Below, piece by piece: positions 38,822 to 47,958 of a DNA stretch of 64,000 bases. A program made the translations under genes and the position numbers. The notes beneath the pieces are model-generated. The model was not told the DNA's origin. It ran no database searches and was given only the letters and a program-made list of their open reading frames with translations. Each line of letters opens with the position of its first letter. Position 1 is the first letter of the stretch. Source of the stretch: Paraburkholderia tuberum STM678 (GTDB lineage Bacteria; Pseudomonadota; Gammaproteobacteria; Burkholderiales; Burkholderiaceae); NCBI RefSeq assembly GCF_902833905.1, contig NZ_CADFGP010000005.1:62001-126000 (forward strand). Reading direction: 5' to 3'.

Positions 38822-40512
38822 CCAGGCTTCACGCGCGTGAACTGCACGCGTCGGCGGCTGGTTTCGAAGGCGTTCTGCTGAAGCCGCAGGCATACATACT
38901 CGGATGTGTCCAGATCTCCGGCGTCGGGAAAGTCTTCGCGGAAATGCGCGCCGCGCGAATTCTCGCGCAGCAACGCCGACTCGGTGATCGCGCGGCTAAC
39001 GAGCGTCAGGTTGTGCAGGTTCATCCAGTCGTGCCACGATAGGTTGAAGCGCAGATCGCGTCCGTCGACACCCGTGCGGTCCAGCCGTTCGCCGATGTCG
39101 ATCAATGCGTTTCTAGCGCGCAGCAAGCCCTGCTCGTCGCGCAGGATGCCGACGTCGCGCCACATCAACTCGTACAGGTCGTCGCGTATCGATTCGAGAT
39201 CGCCCGCAGGCTGGCCGAGCGGCCGCGTGCAACGTTCGATGGCGCGCTCGATCTGACTGGCATCGGCGGTGGCGAGGCGCCCATGGCGCGGCACCCAGCG
39301 CGCGAGCGTCTCACCCGCAATGCCGCCGAACACCGTCGAATTCGCGACGCCGTTGCCGCCCAGCCGGTTCGCGCCGTGCACGCCGCCCGCATCCTCGCCC
39401 GCGACGAAGAGGCCCGGCAGCGTCGTCGAACAGTCGGTCTCGAACAGCACGCCGCCCATCATGTAGTGCGCGGTCGGCACCACTTCGACCTGGCCGCCCG
39501 CCAGATCGAAGCCGCAATCCGCGCAGCGTTCGACCATGCCCTTGAAACGCTGGCGCACGCTGTCGGGCCCGAGATGATCCATGCGCAGATAGACGCCGCC
39601 GTTCGGCGTCGTGTTGCCCGCGCGCAGTTCACGGAAAATGCTGCGCGAGACGATGTCGCGCGTCGCGCGCTCGCCGCGCGGATCGTAGCGGTGCATAAAG
39701 CGCTCGCCGTCGCCCGTCAGCAGATAGCCGCCCGCGCCGCGCAGCCCTTCTTCGAGCACGGTGCCCGTCATGCGGGTATGAGTGCCCGCCAGCAAGCCCG
39801 TCGGGTGGAACTGCACCATCTCCATGTCGCGCAACGTGAGGCCGGCACGCAGCGCCATCGCCATGCCGTCGCAACTCTTGTCTGCGCTCGGCGTGTGGTA
39901 CTTGTACATCGTGGGGCCGCCGCCCGTCGCGAGCAGCACGGCCTTCGCGCGCACGAAGACGAATTCGCCGCTGCGAATGTCGATCATCAGCACGCCGGCC
40001 AGTGCGCTGCCGTCTTCGGACTCGATGAATTCCACCGCGCGATGTTCTTCGAGCCGCTCGATCCCGCGCGCCCACACCTGTTCGGCAAGCCGGTTGATGA
40101 TCTCGATGCCAGTCTGATCGCCCTTGTGCACCGTGCGGTCGAAGGTTTGCCCGGCGAATGCCTTCTGCTTCAGCGTGCCGTCCGGGTTGCGGTCGAAGAA
40201 GCAGCCCAGTTCGTTTTCGAGTTCGTTGATCCGCTCGACCGCGCGTGTCACCAGCGTCCACGCGAGTTCCTGGTTCGACAGCCATTTGCCGCCTTCGATC
40301 GTATCCATGAAGTGACGTTCGATCGAATCGCCCTGTGCCAGCGCGACGTTATAGCCGCCCTGCACCATGCGCGTACAGCCGCATTTGCCGAGCAATCCTT
40401 TCACGGCGATCGTGATGCGCAACTGCGGCGCGTCGGCCTGCGCATGCAGCGCGGCAAACAGGCCCGCGCCGCCGCTGCCGAGAATCAGGATGTCGGTATC
40501 CACGTGCTTCAT
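38761..40512 (-). CDS. Fumarate-reductase/succinate-dehydrogenase-like flavoprotein subunit
   Basis: 583 residues from ATG 40512. Dicarboxylate-site motifs are kept: FHPTGL, the Arg segment GERATRDIVSRSI, TAHYMMGG and HGANRLGGN. In the N-terminal FAD region the canonical His-Thr-x-x-x-Gln-Gly-Gly reads CTRMVQGG, so the His that binds FAD covalently is Cys. Non-covalent FAD lowers the redox potential and usually disfavours succinate oxidation. It is the last gene of a minus-strand operon with FrdB, two anchor subunits and a two-part fumarase. Confidence 0.87.
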   Translation of the reverse strand: MKHVDTDILILGSGGAGLFAALHAQADAPQLRITIAVKGLLGKCGCTRMVQGGYNVALAQGDSIERHFMDTIEGGKWLSNQELAWTLVTRAVERINELENELGCFFDRNPDGTLKQKAFAGQTFDRTVHKGDQTGIEIINRLAEQVWARGIERLEEHRAVEFIESEDGSALAGVLMIDIRSGEFVFVRAKAVLLATGGGPTMYKYHTPSADKSCDGMAMALRAGLTLRDMEMVQFHPTGLLAGTHTRMTGTVLEEGLRGAGGYLLTGDGERFMHRYDPRGERATRDIVSRSIFRELRAGNTTPNGGVYLRMDHLGPDSVRQRFKGMVERCADCGFDLAGGQVEVVPTAHYMMGGVLFETDCSTTLPGLFVAGEDAGGVHGANRLGGNGVANSTVFGGIAGETLARWVPRHGRLATADASQIERAIERCTRPLGQPAGDLESIRDDLYELMWRDVGILRDEQGLLRARNALIDIGERLDRTGVDGRDLRFNLSWHDWMNLHNLTLVSRAITESALLRENSRGAHFREDFPDAGDLDTSEYVCLRLQQNAFETSRRRVQFTRVKPGQSLLDESLPLAETSAAVVK

Positions 40513-40546
40513 GGTCGGTTCCCGTGATGAACGACGCTGCGTTCGT

Positions 40547-41158
40547 TCAGCTTTTGATGCCCAGCGACGCGAGCACCGCTTCGCGCCGCTCACGCGTGCT
40601 CTGCTGGACCTTCGTGTAGACGCTGCCGCCGTGACTATCCATCGCGACGAGCAGCGGGCCGAATTCGCCGATCCTGAAGCGCCATAGCGATTCGGGGTTC
40701 AGGTCGTCGAGATCGACGTCTTCGATCTGTTCGATCCATGTCGTCTCCAGCGCCGCCGTGCCGCCGACGATCGCGAGATACACGCCGCCGTATTTTGCGA
40801 ACGCATCGCTCGACGCCTGCCCGAGCCCGCCCTTGCCGATCACGATGCGCACGCCGTACTGCGCCATCAGCGCCGCGGTGAAGCGCTCCATGCGTGCGGA
40901 CGTCGTCGTGCCGACGCAGACGGGCTCGTAGCCCGCCGGATGTGCGTCCGAGCGTGGCACCTTGCGCACGTTCGGCGCGGTGTGAATCACCGCATGGCCG
41001 CGCAGATCGAAGCGAGTCGTGCGGCCACGGTCGAACATATGGATCTGCGTGGCGTCGCGGATGCCGAACAGCGTGCCTGTCAACGTAACGGTGTCGCCCG
41101 TGCGCAACGCGCGAATCTGCGCTTCGCTAGCAGGCATGGACAGCGTGTGATGAGTCAT
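40547..41158 (-). CDS. Class I fumarase/tartrate dehydratase, beta subunit
   Basis: 203 residues of the C-terminal (TtdB-like) domain: IRALRTGDTVTLTGTLFGIRDA, HAVIHTAPNVRK and VCVGTTTSARMERF. It needs the alpha subunit, encoded 46 bases upstream. Hydrates fumarate-type or dehydrates malate/tartrate-type diacids. Substrate not assignable from sequence; a substituted fumarate is possible given the context. Confidence 0.88.
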   Translation of the reverse strand: MTHHTLSMPASEAQIRALRTGDTVTLTGTLFGIRDATQIHMFDRGRTTRFDLRGHAVIHTAPNVRKVPRSDAHPAGYEPVCVGTTTSARMERFTAALMAQYGVRIVIGKGGLGQASSDAFAKYGGVYLAIVGGTAALETTWIEQIEDVDLDDLNPESLWRFRIGEFGPLLVAMDSHGGSVYTKVQQSTRERREAVLASLGIKS

Positions 41159-41204
41159 CGATCGTTCCTTGACGGTGTGCGTGCCGATGCGGACAGCCCG
41201 CGTG

Positions 41205-42074
41205 TCAGTAGCCGTACTCGACGCCCGCCGGCGTCAGCGTGGCGCGCGCGCGGCGGGCCGAATGACACTGCATGTTCACGGCGACCGGATTCATCGTGAT
41301 ATGCGTCGCCGCCAGTTCGAGGTGGACCGCGAACGATGTCGCGTCGCCGCCGAGCCCCTGCGGGCCTACGCCCAGGCGGTTCACCGCGGCCGACAGTTCC
41401 TGCTCCAGCGCGGCCGCCGCCGGATCGTCGCAATGCGTACCGAGCGCGCGCGTCGCGGCACGCTTGGCGAGCCACACGCACAGATCCGATGTTCCGCCGA
41501 TGCCCACGCCTACAATCGTCGGCGGACACGTCTTGCCGCCCGCATCGACCACGCAGTCGATCACGAAGCGTTTGATCGCGTCGACACCTTCCGCCGGAAT
41601 CGCCATTTTCAGAAACGAGTTGTTTTCCGAACCGCTGCCCTTCGGAATCATTTCGATCACGAGCGTGTCGGCTGTCGAGTCGAAGTCGATATGGATCGCG
41701 GGCATCAGCACGCCGCAAGACGAATGTTCGTTGTTCCGCGTCAACGGATGCACGACCGACGAGCGCAATGGATGCTCGCGCGTGGCCCGTTCGCAGCCGC
41801 GCCGGATCGCTGCTTTCAACGCGACGCCGTCGAGCGCGAGGCCCGTGCCGATCGTCACGTTGTAGATCGGCAGCCCGGTGTCCTGGCACAGCAGGTTGTC
41901 CTGATCTTCGGCAATCGCGATATTGGTGCGCATTGTGCCCAGCACGCGGCGCGCGGTGTCGTCGGTTTCAGCGCGTTCGAGGCGCGCGATACCGTCCTTG
42001 ATGTCGGGCGGCAAATGCTTCAGCGCGCGTATGTACAACTGCTTCGCGACCTCTTCGATCTGCTGGATGTCCAT
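41205..42074 (-). CDS. Class I fumarase/tartrate dehydratase, alpha subunit
   Basis: 289 residues from ATG 42074 (GGAG upstream). Cys63 in LLCQDTGLP, Cys183 in GGKTCPPTIV and Cys270 in NMQCHSARR have the spacing expected for the three ligands of the catalytic [4Fe-4S] cluster. IGGTSDLCVWLAKRA is another family block. Split alpha/beta form, as in TtdAB. It lies inside the reductase operon between the membrane anchor and the flavoprotein genes. Confidence 0.9.
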   Translation of the reverse strand: MDIQQIEEVAKQLYIRALKHLPPDIKDGIARLERAETDDTARRVLGTMRTNIAIAEDQDNLLCQDTGLPIYNVTIGTGLALDGVALKAAIRRGCERATREHPLRSSVVHPLTRNNEHSSCGVLMPAIHIDFDSTADTLVIEMIPKGSGSENNSFLKMAIPAEGVDAIKRFVIDCVVDAGGKTCPPTIVGVGIGGTSDLCVWLAKRAATRALGTHCDDPAAAALEQELSAAVNRLGVGPQGLGGDATSFAVHLELAATHITMNPVAVNMQCHSARRARATLTPAGVEYGY

Positions 42075-42103
42075 TGATGAATCTCCGTCGGGGGACCGTA
42101 CGT

Positions 42104-42523
42104 TCACGACGTGAGCGACAGCGCAAACGCCAGCCCGATGACCAATGCGCCGCCCGCTGTCGCCGCGATCAGGTTCTTGCGCAAACCGCTCCATGGCCGG
42201 TATTCGATGAGCAGAATGCGCACGCCGCCGAACAGATGCGCGGCCAGCAACGTGACGAGGCCCCACTCGGCGAATACGAAGGCGGGTTGCCTCGTCACGG
42301 CGAGAAACGACTCGAACGATGCTGCGCCGTGCAAAGCGGTGCCGAGCGCCCAGAAGTGCAGCGGCAGAAAGAAGGCGAGCGCGAGTCCGGACAGACGGTG
42401 CACAAGAAAGGCCCACCACGCGGGATGGTTGCGCGCGCGCGAGTCGGCGCGCCGGCCAGGGGTGCGGTGTCCCGCGTGGTTCGTGTCTGTTGCTGGTTTC
42501 GCTGCGCGTGCCATGTCGCTCAT
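42104..42523 (-). CDS. Succinate dehydrogenase/fumarate reductase membrane anchor, SdhC-like
   Basis: 139 residues from ATG 42523, overlapping the previous gene by four bases. A 30-residue hydrophilic lead is followed by three membrane segments. HRLSGLALAFFLPLHFWALG is the cytochrome b556 signature, with candidate haem/quinone histidines. Anchors the complex and passes electrons to or from quinone. Confidence 0.8.
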   Translation of the reverse strand: MSDMARAAKPATDTNHAGHRTPGRRADSRARNHPAWWAFLVHRLSGLALAFFLPLHFWALGTALHGAASFESFLAVTRQPAFVFAEWGLVTLLAAHLFGGVRILLIEYRPWSGLRKNLIAATAGGALVIGLAFALSLTS

Positions 42524-42852
42524 TGCGGCCCTCCTACCAGCGCGAAGACCGCGCGCAGACCGGCAATCGCCAACGCAATGCCGACGATCACGCTCGCCAC
42601 CCCGACGCTGCGCCCGCGCCAGCCGAGCCACTCCTCGGCGATCCTTCTCAAGCCGACAGGCACATGCGCGGACGACGCAAGCACGAACACTGAATAGAAC
42701 ACCGCCCACGCCGTATTGCCGTGCAGACGCGCGATCACGTTCGCCGCGCTCAGCCCGCCATGCACGACGATAATCATGGTGACAAGATGGACGGCCACGC
42801 ATAAGGTCAGCACCATCGCCGACAGGCGCTGCAACTGCCAGCCGCTCATCAT
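42520..42852 (-). CDS. Succinate dehydrogenase/fumarate reductase membrane anchor, SdhD-like
   Basis: 110 residues from ATG 42852, overlapping the Fe-S gene's stop (ATGA) with AAAGGAG upstream. Three hydrophobic segments; MSGWQLQRLSAMVLTLCVAVHLV has the Arg and His typical of anchor helices. A longer frame to 43131 is not coding. Confidence 0.78.
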   Translation of the reverse strand: MMSGWQLQRLSAMVLTLCVAVHLVTMIIVVHGGLSAANVIARLHGNTAWAVFYSVFVLASSAHVPVGLRRIAEEWLGWRGRSVGVASVIVGIALAIAGLRAVFALVGGPQ

Positions 42853-43580
42853 CGCGGTTCTCCTTTCGGCGCATGGCCGCGAAGCCGCTTCAGGCCAGCA
42901 ATGCTGGCCGTCGGCTGCAGCGACTTGGGACACCGTTCGGTACACGAGCCGAGCGTATGGCACGAATGACAGCCTGCGTCGTTGGAGACGGCTGCGACGC
43001 GGGTTTGCTGCTGGATGTCGCGTACGTCGTTGACGAGCGTCCACGCACGATTGAGCGCGGCGGGTCCGAGATAGTCGGGGTTCCATGCGACCACGTCGCA
43101 GCTCGCATAACAGACACCGCAGCCGATGCATTCAATCCCCGCGTCGGCCGCCTTGCGTTCGGCGGAGGCGGGATCGACGCAAGCGGCAGGTTCGTTACGC
43201 GTGTGCTCGCCCTTGAAATAGCCCTTCGCGTCGCGCCATTTGTCGAAGAAGGCGGTCATATCCGTCGCCAGATCCTTGATGACGGGCAGGTGATTGAGAG
43301 GCGCGATTTCGAGCACGTCACCGGCATGCTTCATGACTTTGGTGACGTGCGTGCGGCAGGTCCATCGCGCGCGGCCGTTGACGGTCATTGCGCATGAACC
43401 GCACATGCCGACCCGGCACGCAAAGCGATAGGACAGCGTCGCATCCAGATGGCGCTGGATGTGGATCACCACGTCGAGCACGGTCTGACTTTCCATGCGC
43501 GGCACGTCGAAGCGCTGAAAGCTGCCTTCGTCGTTACCGCGCCAGACGTCGACCTTGAGTTGCGGGGGAGTGGTTCGCAT
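42849..43580 (-). CDS. Fumarate-reductase-type iron-sulfur subunit (FrdB/SdhB)
   Basis: 243 residues. The [2Fe-2S] domain has CRVGMCGSCAMTVNG and a later Cys; the ferredoxin domain has CIGCGVCYASC ([4Fe-4S]) and CHTLGSCTERCPK. The last motif follows the C-x5-C-x3-CP spacing of quinol:fumarate reductase FrdB. Electron conduit between the flavoprotein and the membrane anchors. First gene of the six-gene minus-strand operon. Confidence 0.9.
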   Translation of the reverse strand: MRTTPPQLKVDVWRGNDEGSFQRFDVPRMESQTVLDVVIHIQRHLDATLSYRFACRVGMCGSCAMTVNGRARWTCRTHVTKVMKHAGDVLEIAPLNHLPVIKDLATDMTAFFDKWRDAKGYFKGEHTRNEPAACVDPASAERKAADAGIECIGCGVCYASCDVVAWNPDYLGPAALNRAWTLVNDVRDIQQQTRVAAVSNDAGCHSCHTLGSCTERCPKSLQPTASIAGLKRLRGHAPKGEPR

Positions 43581-43913
43581 CGTGACCGTTGAGGTTCGAA
43601 TGATTGCGAAGCCAGTCTAAGGGGCGCGCGTCGCCCGTCAAAGCCAAAGATTCTTGTTGCAAGCTCAAGGTTTTTTTATGCTCGCGGGCGTGTGAGTGCC
43701 TGTGAGAACGCTCTTGAAACCGCCCCACCAGGCTTGTCATTTCAGAGTGCTCGAAATTCCGCGCTAACATATGTTCGATTGCCCAATTGGAGTGCGTACG
43801 CACTCGTCGACGCCTGGGAACGCCGCCGCGTCCGCGGGTCTAGGGGATCCTGAGTTGCCGCAACACGCAACTAATTCGCGAAGTCGGACAGCTTTAGTCA
43901 AACGGTCTGCAGA
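43581..43913. other. Divergent intergenic region, reductase operon / dddR
   Basis: 333 bases between the frdB-like gene and the LysR gene. No protein-coding evidence. It must hold both promoters; I see no strong palindrome. Confidence 0.55.
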
Positions 43914-44822
43914 ATGAGAAAACGATTACCTCCGCTTAACTGGTTGCGCGCATTTGAATCCTCTGCCCGGCATCTCAGTTTCACCCATGCGGCGACAGAG
44001 TTGAGCCTGACCCAGGCGGCGGTAAGCCAACAGGTGAAGGGACTCGAGTCGCAGTTGGGGGCAGTCCTCTTTAAGCGCTTGCCAAGAGGACTCGAGCTCA
44101 CGGAGGCCGGGCTAGCCTATTTGCCGGTTGTCCACGAGGCCGTAGAGCGACTGGCGGCCGCAACTGAAGAGATCTTCGGGCAAGGTCACGGCAGAGTCCT
44201 TACCGTTCGGGTCAGCCTGGTGTTTTTTACCCATTGGCTGGCAATGCGCTTACCCGACTTTCGTGAACGCCACCCCGAGGTCAATCTGCGTATCACCAGC
44301 AACATATGGGGGGGCGATTCGAGCGTGACCGACGTCGAAGCCGATATGGAAATCCGCTATGGACATGGAGAATGGACGGGACTCAAGGCCGAGCGGCTGA
44401 CCTGGGATACGTTGCTGCCGGTCTGCGCCCCATTCTTGCCCTCCGAACAGGCACCACTGGCTACTCCGAAGGATCTCCGTTACCACGAACTACTCCACGT
44501 CCTGGGCTACGAGGAGGGCTGGGGATACTGGTTGAAGAAAGCAGGCGCGGGACAGGTCGACTCTTCGAAGGGAATGCAGTTCGATACCTTGATCTCTGCT
44601 TTGAGAATGGCCGAGCTTGGTCAAGGGGTGGCCTTGGCGCGCTCGTCGCTGGTCCAGTCGATGCTGGACACCGGGCAACTGATAGCGCCTTTCAAATCCC
44701 GGCTTACGACCAGTGAAGCTTTCTACCTGGTCTATTCTCCTCACAGCATCGTCAACCCTGATGCCGCGGCGTTCGTGGCCTGGTTGAGTGCGAAGGCTCA
44801 GGAGGGGCGTGCGCGGAACTGA
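43914..44822 (+). CDS. LysR-family regulator, DddR-like candidate
   Basis: 302 residues. The N-terminal helix-turn-helix reads LNWLRAFESSARHLSFTHAA and TELSLTQAAVSQQVKGLE, of the GcvA type. It lies 285 bases upstream of dddD on the same strand. In Marinomonas and related DMSP users a LysR regulator (DddR) activates dddD; this gene is placed to do so. It could also serve the divergent reductase operon. Confidence 0.85.
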   Translation: MRKRLPPLNWLRAFESSARHLSFTHAATELSLTQAAVSQQVKGLESQLGAVLFKRLPRGLELTEAGLAYLPVVHEAVERLAAATEEIFGQGHGRVLTVRVSLVFFTHWLAMRLPDFRERHPEVNLRITSNIWGGDSSVTDVEADMEIRYGHGEWTGLKAERLTWDTLLPVCAPFLPSEQAPLATPKDLRYHELLHVLGYEEGWGYWLKKAGAGQVDSSKGMQFDTLISALRMAELGQGVALARSSLVQSMLDTGQLIAPFKSRLTTSEAFYLVYSPHSIVNPDAAAFVAWLSAKAQEGRARN

Positions 44823-44891
44823 TCAGGCAGGTTGACATCCCAGTCCATTTCGCCGGGCTGCCAGTGATCGACTGGTCATTTCCTGCGTGTT

Positions 44892-45109
44892 CACTCCGCC
44901 GGCCTCAGCCATAAATAAAATAGCCCCATCCTCGTTTTTTTTATTGCTTTACCGGCTCCCCGTTGTATCCGACAGTGATCCCCAGTTCGTCGCCAAGGCC
45001 CCTCGCCTCGCATTCGAAATGCGGTTGATTGGTGCTGGCGGCGACCCACCACAATGATGACCTGCGGTTCGGAAGATCTGCAGGTCCTGGAGATGAGTCG
45101 GTGAGCCAT
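44892..45109 (-). repeat. Left copy of an imperfect inverted repeat flanking the ddd cluster
   Basis: Read on the minus strand from 45109, this roughly 200-base segment aligns with 56517-56715 read on the plus strand. By hand, about 79 of the first 100 positions match, and a second well-matched block (ending GTAAAGCAATAAAAAA and onward) follows. It lies directly upstream of dddD. Its minus-strand ORF is not a convincing protein; it may be debris of a gene's 3' end or a duplicated promoter region. Confidence 0.7.
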
Positions 45110-47606
45110 GGGAAAGCATGATCAACTGCCTTTTAGCGGCGTGAAAGTCATCGACTTTGGCCAGTACATCGCCGGCCCGGCCGTGGCGATGATCCTGGCG
45201 GATCTCGGCGCCACCGTCATTCACATCGATCCCCCTGCTGGGCCGCTTTGGGACAGCCCGGCCAATGCCGTACTGAACCGCAACAAGTATTGCTTGCAGC
45301 TTGACCTGAAGTCCGCGCAGGGGCTCGAGGCGGCCATGGCATTCATCGCGCGTGCCGATATCGTGATCGAGAACTTCCGGCCGGGCGTCATGACCCGGTT
45401 GGGTCTGGACTTCGCCGAGCTGCGTCGTCAAAGGCCCGAGCTCATTACCCTGTCCATCCCTGGCTTCGCCAGCAACGACCAGTTGCGTCGTCACTGGCGC
45501 GCCCTCGAGCCGATTATTGCGTCGGCCTCCGGGGTATTCACCGATATGGGTCAGAACCGCGTACTGATGGGAATAAACCCGAGCTTTTCGCCGCTGCCGC
45601 TAGCCTCGTCCTACGGCACCATGCTGGCTGTCTCCGCGGTGGCACTCGCTCTGCAAGCGCGGGAGCGCACGGGAGTGGGTGATCAAATCGAGGTGCCTCT
45701 GGCTGCGGCGGTGATGGAGGGGCTGTCTTACAACTCGATCAAGATCGACGGTTATCCCGAACGCTACAAGACCTTGCGCGAAAAGGAAATTGAGCGGCGG
45801 CGGTCGGAAAATCTTCCGATGAACCTCAGCTACGAAGAACTGCAAGAATATCTCGACCCCTTTTACCGCACCTACGAGTGCGCGGACGGTCGCAAGTTCT
45901 ATGCGGTATGCCCGTCACACCGCTCGCACGCCAGGCGTTGCCTTCAGGCGATGGGGTTGTACGAGGAAATGCTATCTGCCGGGCTGCCGACAGTGAGCGA
46001 CCCCTACCTTCCTATCTCTCAGTGGGAGGGGGACGCCTCACTCGGTGTCTACCCGTTGCCTGACCATTGGGCCCGGCGCATTTCGGCACGCATGAAGGAG
46101 GTGTTCCTGACCAAGACAGCGACCGAGTGGGAAAAAATTTTCGGCGAAGGCCGGTTTCCCGGTGCGCCCCACCGATCGACTCAAGAATGGTTGCATGACG
46201 AGCACGCCAACGCCGCGGGTCTGGTGGTCGATGTCGACGACCACCAGTACGGCAACATGAAACAGCCCGGCGCGATCGCCTGGCTGGAAGACAGTGCCGA
46301 CTTGATGCTCTCGCCCGATTCACGCCGCACGGTGAGTCTCAAAGAAGCCCTGGCCATCCTGGATAAGTGCGCGCCCACGGCACTGCCGCCCCCATCTGAA
46401 CAGCATGTTGGCGGCTGGCTTGACGGTGTGCGTGTCCTCGATCTGACCAATGTCATCGCGGGTCCGCATTCGACCTCCTACCTCGGCCGGTTCGGCGCCG
46501 AGGTTATCAAGCTCGACCCCGTAACGCCCAACTATGATCCCTGGAACACAGTGGTCTTTGGCATGTCTTCGGGCCGCGGCAAGCAAAGTGTCCTGGTCGA
46601 CCTGAACCACCCTGACGGACGCGAGGTGTTTAACCAATTGGTTCGTTCGGTCGATGTGATCGTGATGAATGCACCGGATCGTCAACTGGCACCTTTGGGT
46701 CTTGACGAAGCCAGTCTCCAGGCCGTCAACCCTGGCGTGATCTTCTGTCAACTGGATTGCTTTGGGGGACCGCGTCGCGGCCCGCGGACCGATTATCTCG
46801 GTTACGACGACTTGATCCAGGCCAGTACCGGCATCATGCTGCGCTTCGGCGGCGGCATGGCAACGCCAGAGGAACACGCTCACGTCGGAACCATTGACGT
46901 GAATTGCGGGTTCGCTGCAGCGCTCGGCGTTGCCGCCGCGTTATATCGCAAAGCCAGAACCGGCCAGATCAGCCGCGCCCGGACCTCCCTGGCATCGCTC
47001 GGCAACCTGGTGCAGATTCCCTTCTGCTACGACTACCCACGGCGGGCCCCGTTCGATGAGCCTTCCGGCCGTAGCGCCCAGGGCTTTGGCAACCTGTCAC
47101 GCTTCTTTCGGGCCGCGGATGACTGGTTGTATGTGGACGCCAGCGAAAAGGAACTGGACAAGCTAAACGCCGTAGAGGGGCTGACGGGCATCCGCGACGC
47201 GGCAGATCCCGCAGCGTTTCTCAGTTCCGCGTTCGCCACGGCCTCCGCCGAAACCTGGCAGACGCGGTTGCAAGCGGCCAATGTGGCGGCAGCCATTCCG
47301 GACAATATCGACAACTTGCGCCAACGCTACAGCCGCCCTGCAGACAATCGTCCGGGTATCGATAACGCCAGCTATTCATTCAGTGTGTATGCCGAGCATC
47401 CGAGTGGACGACGCGTCATCCAACTCGATCCTTTTGCGATTCGCCCTCACGTTGCTCCGATCCGCGCACTGGCGCCAGCAGAAAAGTTTGGTGCCTCGAC
47501 CCGAGGGGTTCTGCGCAAGATGGGCTACAGCGATACCCAGATTGCGACGTTGATTGCGCGAGGGGCGGTCGGCGAAAGCTGGTGCGAAGAGTACTTGCCC
47601 AGCTGA
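45108..47606 (+). CDS. dddD: DMSP CoA-transferase/lyase, double CaiB-domain protein (DddD)
   Basis: 832 residues, two class III CoA-transferase domains in one chain (about 10-410 and 430-830), the hallmark length and layout of DddD. It converts DMSP with acetyl-CoA to dimethyl sulfide and 3-hydroxypropionyl-CoA. The second domain keeps the catalytic Asp (Asp567 in LGYDDLIQASTG); the matching place in domain one is Glu (ALEPIIASASG). The neighbours dddB-, dddC- and acuI-like genes, an importer and a LysR gene support the call. Start ATG 45108 has GGAG somewhat distant (about 14 bases). Confidence 0.88.
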   Translation: MGKHDQLPFSGVKVIDFGQYIAGPAVAMILADLGATVIHIDPPAGPLWDSPANAVLNRNKYCLQLDLKSAQGLEAAMAFIARADIVIENFRPGVMTRLGLDFAELRRQRPELITLSIPGFASNDQLRRHWRALEPIIASASGVFTDMGQNRVLMGINPSFSPLPLASSYGTMLAVSAVALALQARERTGVGDQIEVPLAAAVMEGLSYNSIKIDGYPERYKTLREKEIERRRSENLPMNLSYEELQEYLDPFYRTYECADGRKFYAVCPSHRSHARRCLQAMGLYEEMLSAGLPTVSDPYLPISQWEGDASLGVYPLPDHWARRISARMKEVFLTKTATEWEKIFGEGRFPGAPHRSTQEWLHDEHANAAGLVVDVDDHQYGNMKQPGAIAWLEDSADLMLSPDSRRTVSLKEALAILDKCAPTALPPPSEQHVGGWLDGVRVLDLTNVIAGPHSTSYLGRFGAEVIKLDPVTPNYDPWNTVVFGMSSGRGKQSVLVDLNHPDGREVFNQLVRSVDVIVMNAPDRQLAPLGLDEASLQAVNPGVIFCQLDCFGGPRRGPRTDYLGYDDLIQASTGIMLRFGGGMATPEEHAHVGTIDVNCGFAAALGVAAALYRKARTGQISRARTSLASLGNLVQIPFCYDYPRRAPFDEPSGRSAQGFGNLSRFFRAADDWLYVDASEKELDKLNAVEGLTGIRDAADPAAFLSSAFATASAETWQTRLQAANVAAAIPDNIDNLRQRYSRPADNRPGIDNASYSFSVYAEHPSGRRVIQLDPFAIRPHVAPIRALAPAEKFGASTRGVLRKMGYSDTQIATLIARGAVGESWCEEYLPS

Positions 47607-47958
47607 ACACATCACCGTTGCGGGCAAGCCGGAACAAATCGCGGCCGATAGCAGCAAGCACCCTAGAAGAAAAAAGGCTGTAGCGAAGGGGTGTTCGAAT
47701 ATTTATAAGATTGGAGACGAAGATGCACGTACGACACCGCAAGCTCCCGGGTACCGAAAACACCCGGCGAGGCGCAGAAATCGTTATCGAGAACCTCAAT
47801 CGAGCTACGCAGCACATGGCGCGAAAACGCCCATGGCGAGGCACGGGGAAGGAGGTACCCTGTGCGCCTCCCTGTCGCCTCAGCCGATCTGCAGACACAG
47901 CACTACCGCCTGCGCTGCCAGGTGCCTTACGCACCGAAAGACATTGAGGGTAACGATC
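47607..47958. other. Intergenic region between dddD and the importer operon
   Basis: 352 bases. Short frames here read as arginine-rich and lack ribosome-binding sites. No gene or clear signal seen. Confidence 0.55.

Noticed and set aside
44891..45109. A 72-codon minus-strand ORF beginning at the dddD start
   Set aside because: It lies within the inverted repeat, the right copy has an early stop in the same frame, and the sequence has no protein features.
47711..47947. 78-codon plus-strand ORF before the importer ATPase gene
   Set aside because: Arginine- and proline-rich, no ribosome-binding site, no motif; typical of noncoding high-GC DNA.
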